The translations under genes and the position numbers were made by a program. Below the pieces are notes generated by a model. That model saw nothing but the letters and a program-made list of their open reading frames with translations, did not search any database and was not told the DNA's origin. Shown piece after piece: positions 62,718 to 64,000 of a DNA stretch of 64,000 nt (positions are counted from its first letter, which is position 1; each line of letters begins with the position of its first letter). Source of the stretch: Ascarosepion bandense (taxonomy: Eukaryota; Mollusca; Cephalopoda; Sepiida; Sepiidae); assembly GCA_037127315.1 (NCBI GenBank), contig JBBBDQ010000332.1, positions 534,001 to 598,000 on the forward strand. Direction: 5' to 3'.

Positions 62718-63010
62718 CATCATTCTCGTCCGATCATCGAAGTTAAGCAACGTTGAGCTTGGTCATTACTTAGATGGGTGACTGCTTGGGAATATTAGGT
62801 GCTGTAAGCGTTCTTGATGTATGTGCGTTGTGGTGCAGTAAATTTCGGCTCTGAACGAAGAATCGGGGAACCGAGTTCGAATTCCAGTTGAACACCCTTG
62901 GAAAAGGTATTAATCCGTCCGTTCCTTCCTGTTATGGGTAGAATAACAGGACAGATTGGGTTCTATAGGCTTGGCTGGCAACCAGTCTACCGCAACATGT
63001 AGTGGATGTG
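62716..63010 (+). repeat. Composite 5S + tRNA SINE with T2-type body
   Basis: 5S part: CGTCCGATCATCGAAGTTAA, GCAACGTTGAGCTTGGTCAT, AGATGGGTGACTGCTTGGGA, GGTGCTGTAAGCG. tRNA-like head: GTGCGTTGTGGTGCAGTAAA, B box GAGTTCGAATTCC. The body then reads GGACAGATTGGGTTCTATAG, GGCTGGCAACCAGTCTACCG, which is the T2 side, not T1 or T3. It stops before the T2 hairpin. About 22 bases of the 5S start are missing. Confidence 0.88.
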
Positions 63011-63059
63011 GGATAATTTTAAAAAGCCTATATAATAATAATAATAATAATAATAATTG
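63011..63059 (+). repeat. (TAA)n microsatellite at Dong copy 4
   Basis: About nine TAA units at 63031-63058, directly before LINE sequence. Confidence 0.9.
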
Positions 63060-63715
63060 TGACACATATTAGAAAAACACAGACTGTCAAATCTGAAGAT
63101 GTTCTTTTCTAGAGCCAAAGGAATATTAAAGTCGTCACGATAGTGTAAGGCAATATTTACCCTGGACAATGTTCAAAATTGGAAAAGATGTTAACAAACA
63201 CAGCTATGAACATCATCCAGCACCGGTTACAGAATTAGAAAATATCACAATTTTATGGGATTACACCACCTTTACAGACAGGAAGATTGAAGCAAATAGG
63301 CCGGACATAATCGTCAAAAATCGAAACGAAAAAAATGTCTGTTAATTGATATGGTTTGCCCAGCAAACTGTAACATAGCAAACAAAGAATTTGAAAAACT
63401 ATCGAAGTATAAACATCTGGAATTCAAAATAGAAAATTATGTGGAAACTGAAGACAAGAATAGTGTCAGTGATAGTAGGTGCGCTTGGAATGATAAAAAA
63501 AGGAACAGAACAACTCATAGAAATATCTCTGGAAATCCAAGCTTCAGAAAAATACAAGAAAGAGTTTGGATAAGTCCAACCCAACACTTTGTCCATGTAA
63601 CGCTAGAGATATTATTATGGGACACAGAATAACAAATAATAAAATTTGGGCCATAACAACATTCCCCTACCTTCCTTAGAGCTTCTCGCAGACTTGGTAC
63701 ACTACTAGCCATAAT
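63060..63715 (+). mobile_element. Dong/R4-like LINE 3' end, copy 4
   Basis: Codons for RQYLPWTMFKIGKDVNKHSY, EHHPAPVTELENITILWDYT, TFTDRKIEANRPDIIVKNRN, then LLIDMVCPANCNIANKEFEK, LSKYKHLEFKIENYVETEDK in shifted frames: the spacer and PD-D/E nuclease core, then the GALGMIKKGTEQLIEISLEI-like tail. Same motifs as copy 1 (24220-24700). The RT part and zinc knuckle are missing. One frameshift falls after the RNEK residues. Confidence 0.88.
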
Positions 63716-63867
63716 TATTAGGCCATCCCAGTATCTAAAAACAAAATGATGTGTTTCATACTATTTGTTAGTATTTATTGCCAAGTGACTAATTGTAAAT
63801 AAAAATAGAATGATACTTTTGTTAATATTGCACAATAACATGTGCATCAAATGAATTTATAAATCTA
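63716..63867. other. Spacer
   Basis: AT-rich, no feature. Confidence 0.3.
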
Positions 63868-64000
63868 TCTAAACTTATTTATAAATGGAACTTTGTCTGT
63901 GTGTGTGTGTGTGTCCGTTACCTATAGATTCCAAAACGGCTAAACAGATTTTCTTGAAAATTTACACAGTTGTACTATAAGCGTCTGCGAGTGTTCTTAG
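63868..64000 (+). mobile_element. Helitron copy 2, 5' end (runs off the window)
   Basis: TCTAAACTTATTTATAAATG after an A, then GGAACTTTG, (TG)n, CCGTTACCTATAGATTCC, AAAACGGCTAAACAGATTTT and the same AGCGTCTGCGAGTGTTCTTAG in parts as copy 1 at 13011. Strong identity to copy 1 over the 133 bases visible; the 3' end lies beyond the window. Confidence 0.85.

Noticed and set aside
1..64000. Bacterial-type operons, promoters or terminators
   Set aside because: Nothing bacterial in composition or gene density; content is eukaryotic repeats throughout.

Overview
This is an AT-rich, intron-scale stretch of an animal (metazoan) nuclear genome with no protein-coding host gene that I can support. It is built almost entirely of decayed transposable elements, their tails, and simple repeats. 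The mix (tRNA- and 5S-derived SINEs, CR1/Jockey-like, RTE and restriction-like-endonuclease LINEs, Penelope-like, Helitron, Tc1 and mariner pieces, and long TA, GA, TATC and CTTT tracts) fits a large invertebrate genome. A cephalopod mollusc such as an octopus is my best guess, but it rests on repeat character only. All host ORFs are short; most long open frames are shadows of GA/CT, TA or TATC tracts. Layout. 1-8 kb: a 5S-derived element, a deleted Tc1, LINE tails, a full composite SINE, a SINE with an internal duplication, two foldback palindromes, and a satellite at 7.56-8.18 kb. 8-15 kb: a SINE with an inverted head, a young SINE with a 35-bp target duplication, the longest LINE copy, a second deleted Tc1, a non-autonomous Helitron with both ends, a dead mariner and an RTE 3' end. 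15-23 kb: further SINEs, a LINE split by a 500-bp composite SINE, and another RTE 3' end with a nested SINE. 23-25 kb: a Dong/R4-like LINE directly after a (TAA)n tract. 25-39 kb: SINE clusters, an RTE copy split by an unidentified 0.79-kb insert, hairpins, and a punctuated TATC array. 39-45 kb: CTTT/GAAA deserts and nested tails. 45-53 kb: a Ty3/gypsy integrase end, long AT-rich unassigned DNA, an inverted-repeat element and a possible hammerhead-like motif. 53-64 kb: three more Dong-like pieces beside TAA tracts, a Penelope-like RT/GIY-YIG fragment, tandem SINEs, a second CR1/Jockey-like LINE, and the start of a second Helitron copy. The most coherent story is a modular SINE system. One tRNA-like head and body occurs with or without a 5S rRNA-derived head and with at least three different 3' tails (called T1, T2 and T3 below), as if the SINE has switched LINE partners. 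A second story is site preference: three of the four Dong-like LINE pieces start directly against (TAA)n, matching the known TAA target of Dong elements. Nothing here forms a cellular pathway; the interactions are among mobile elements: nesting, tail sharing and microsatellite seeding.
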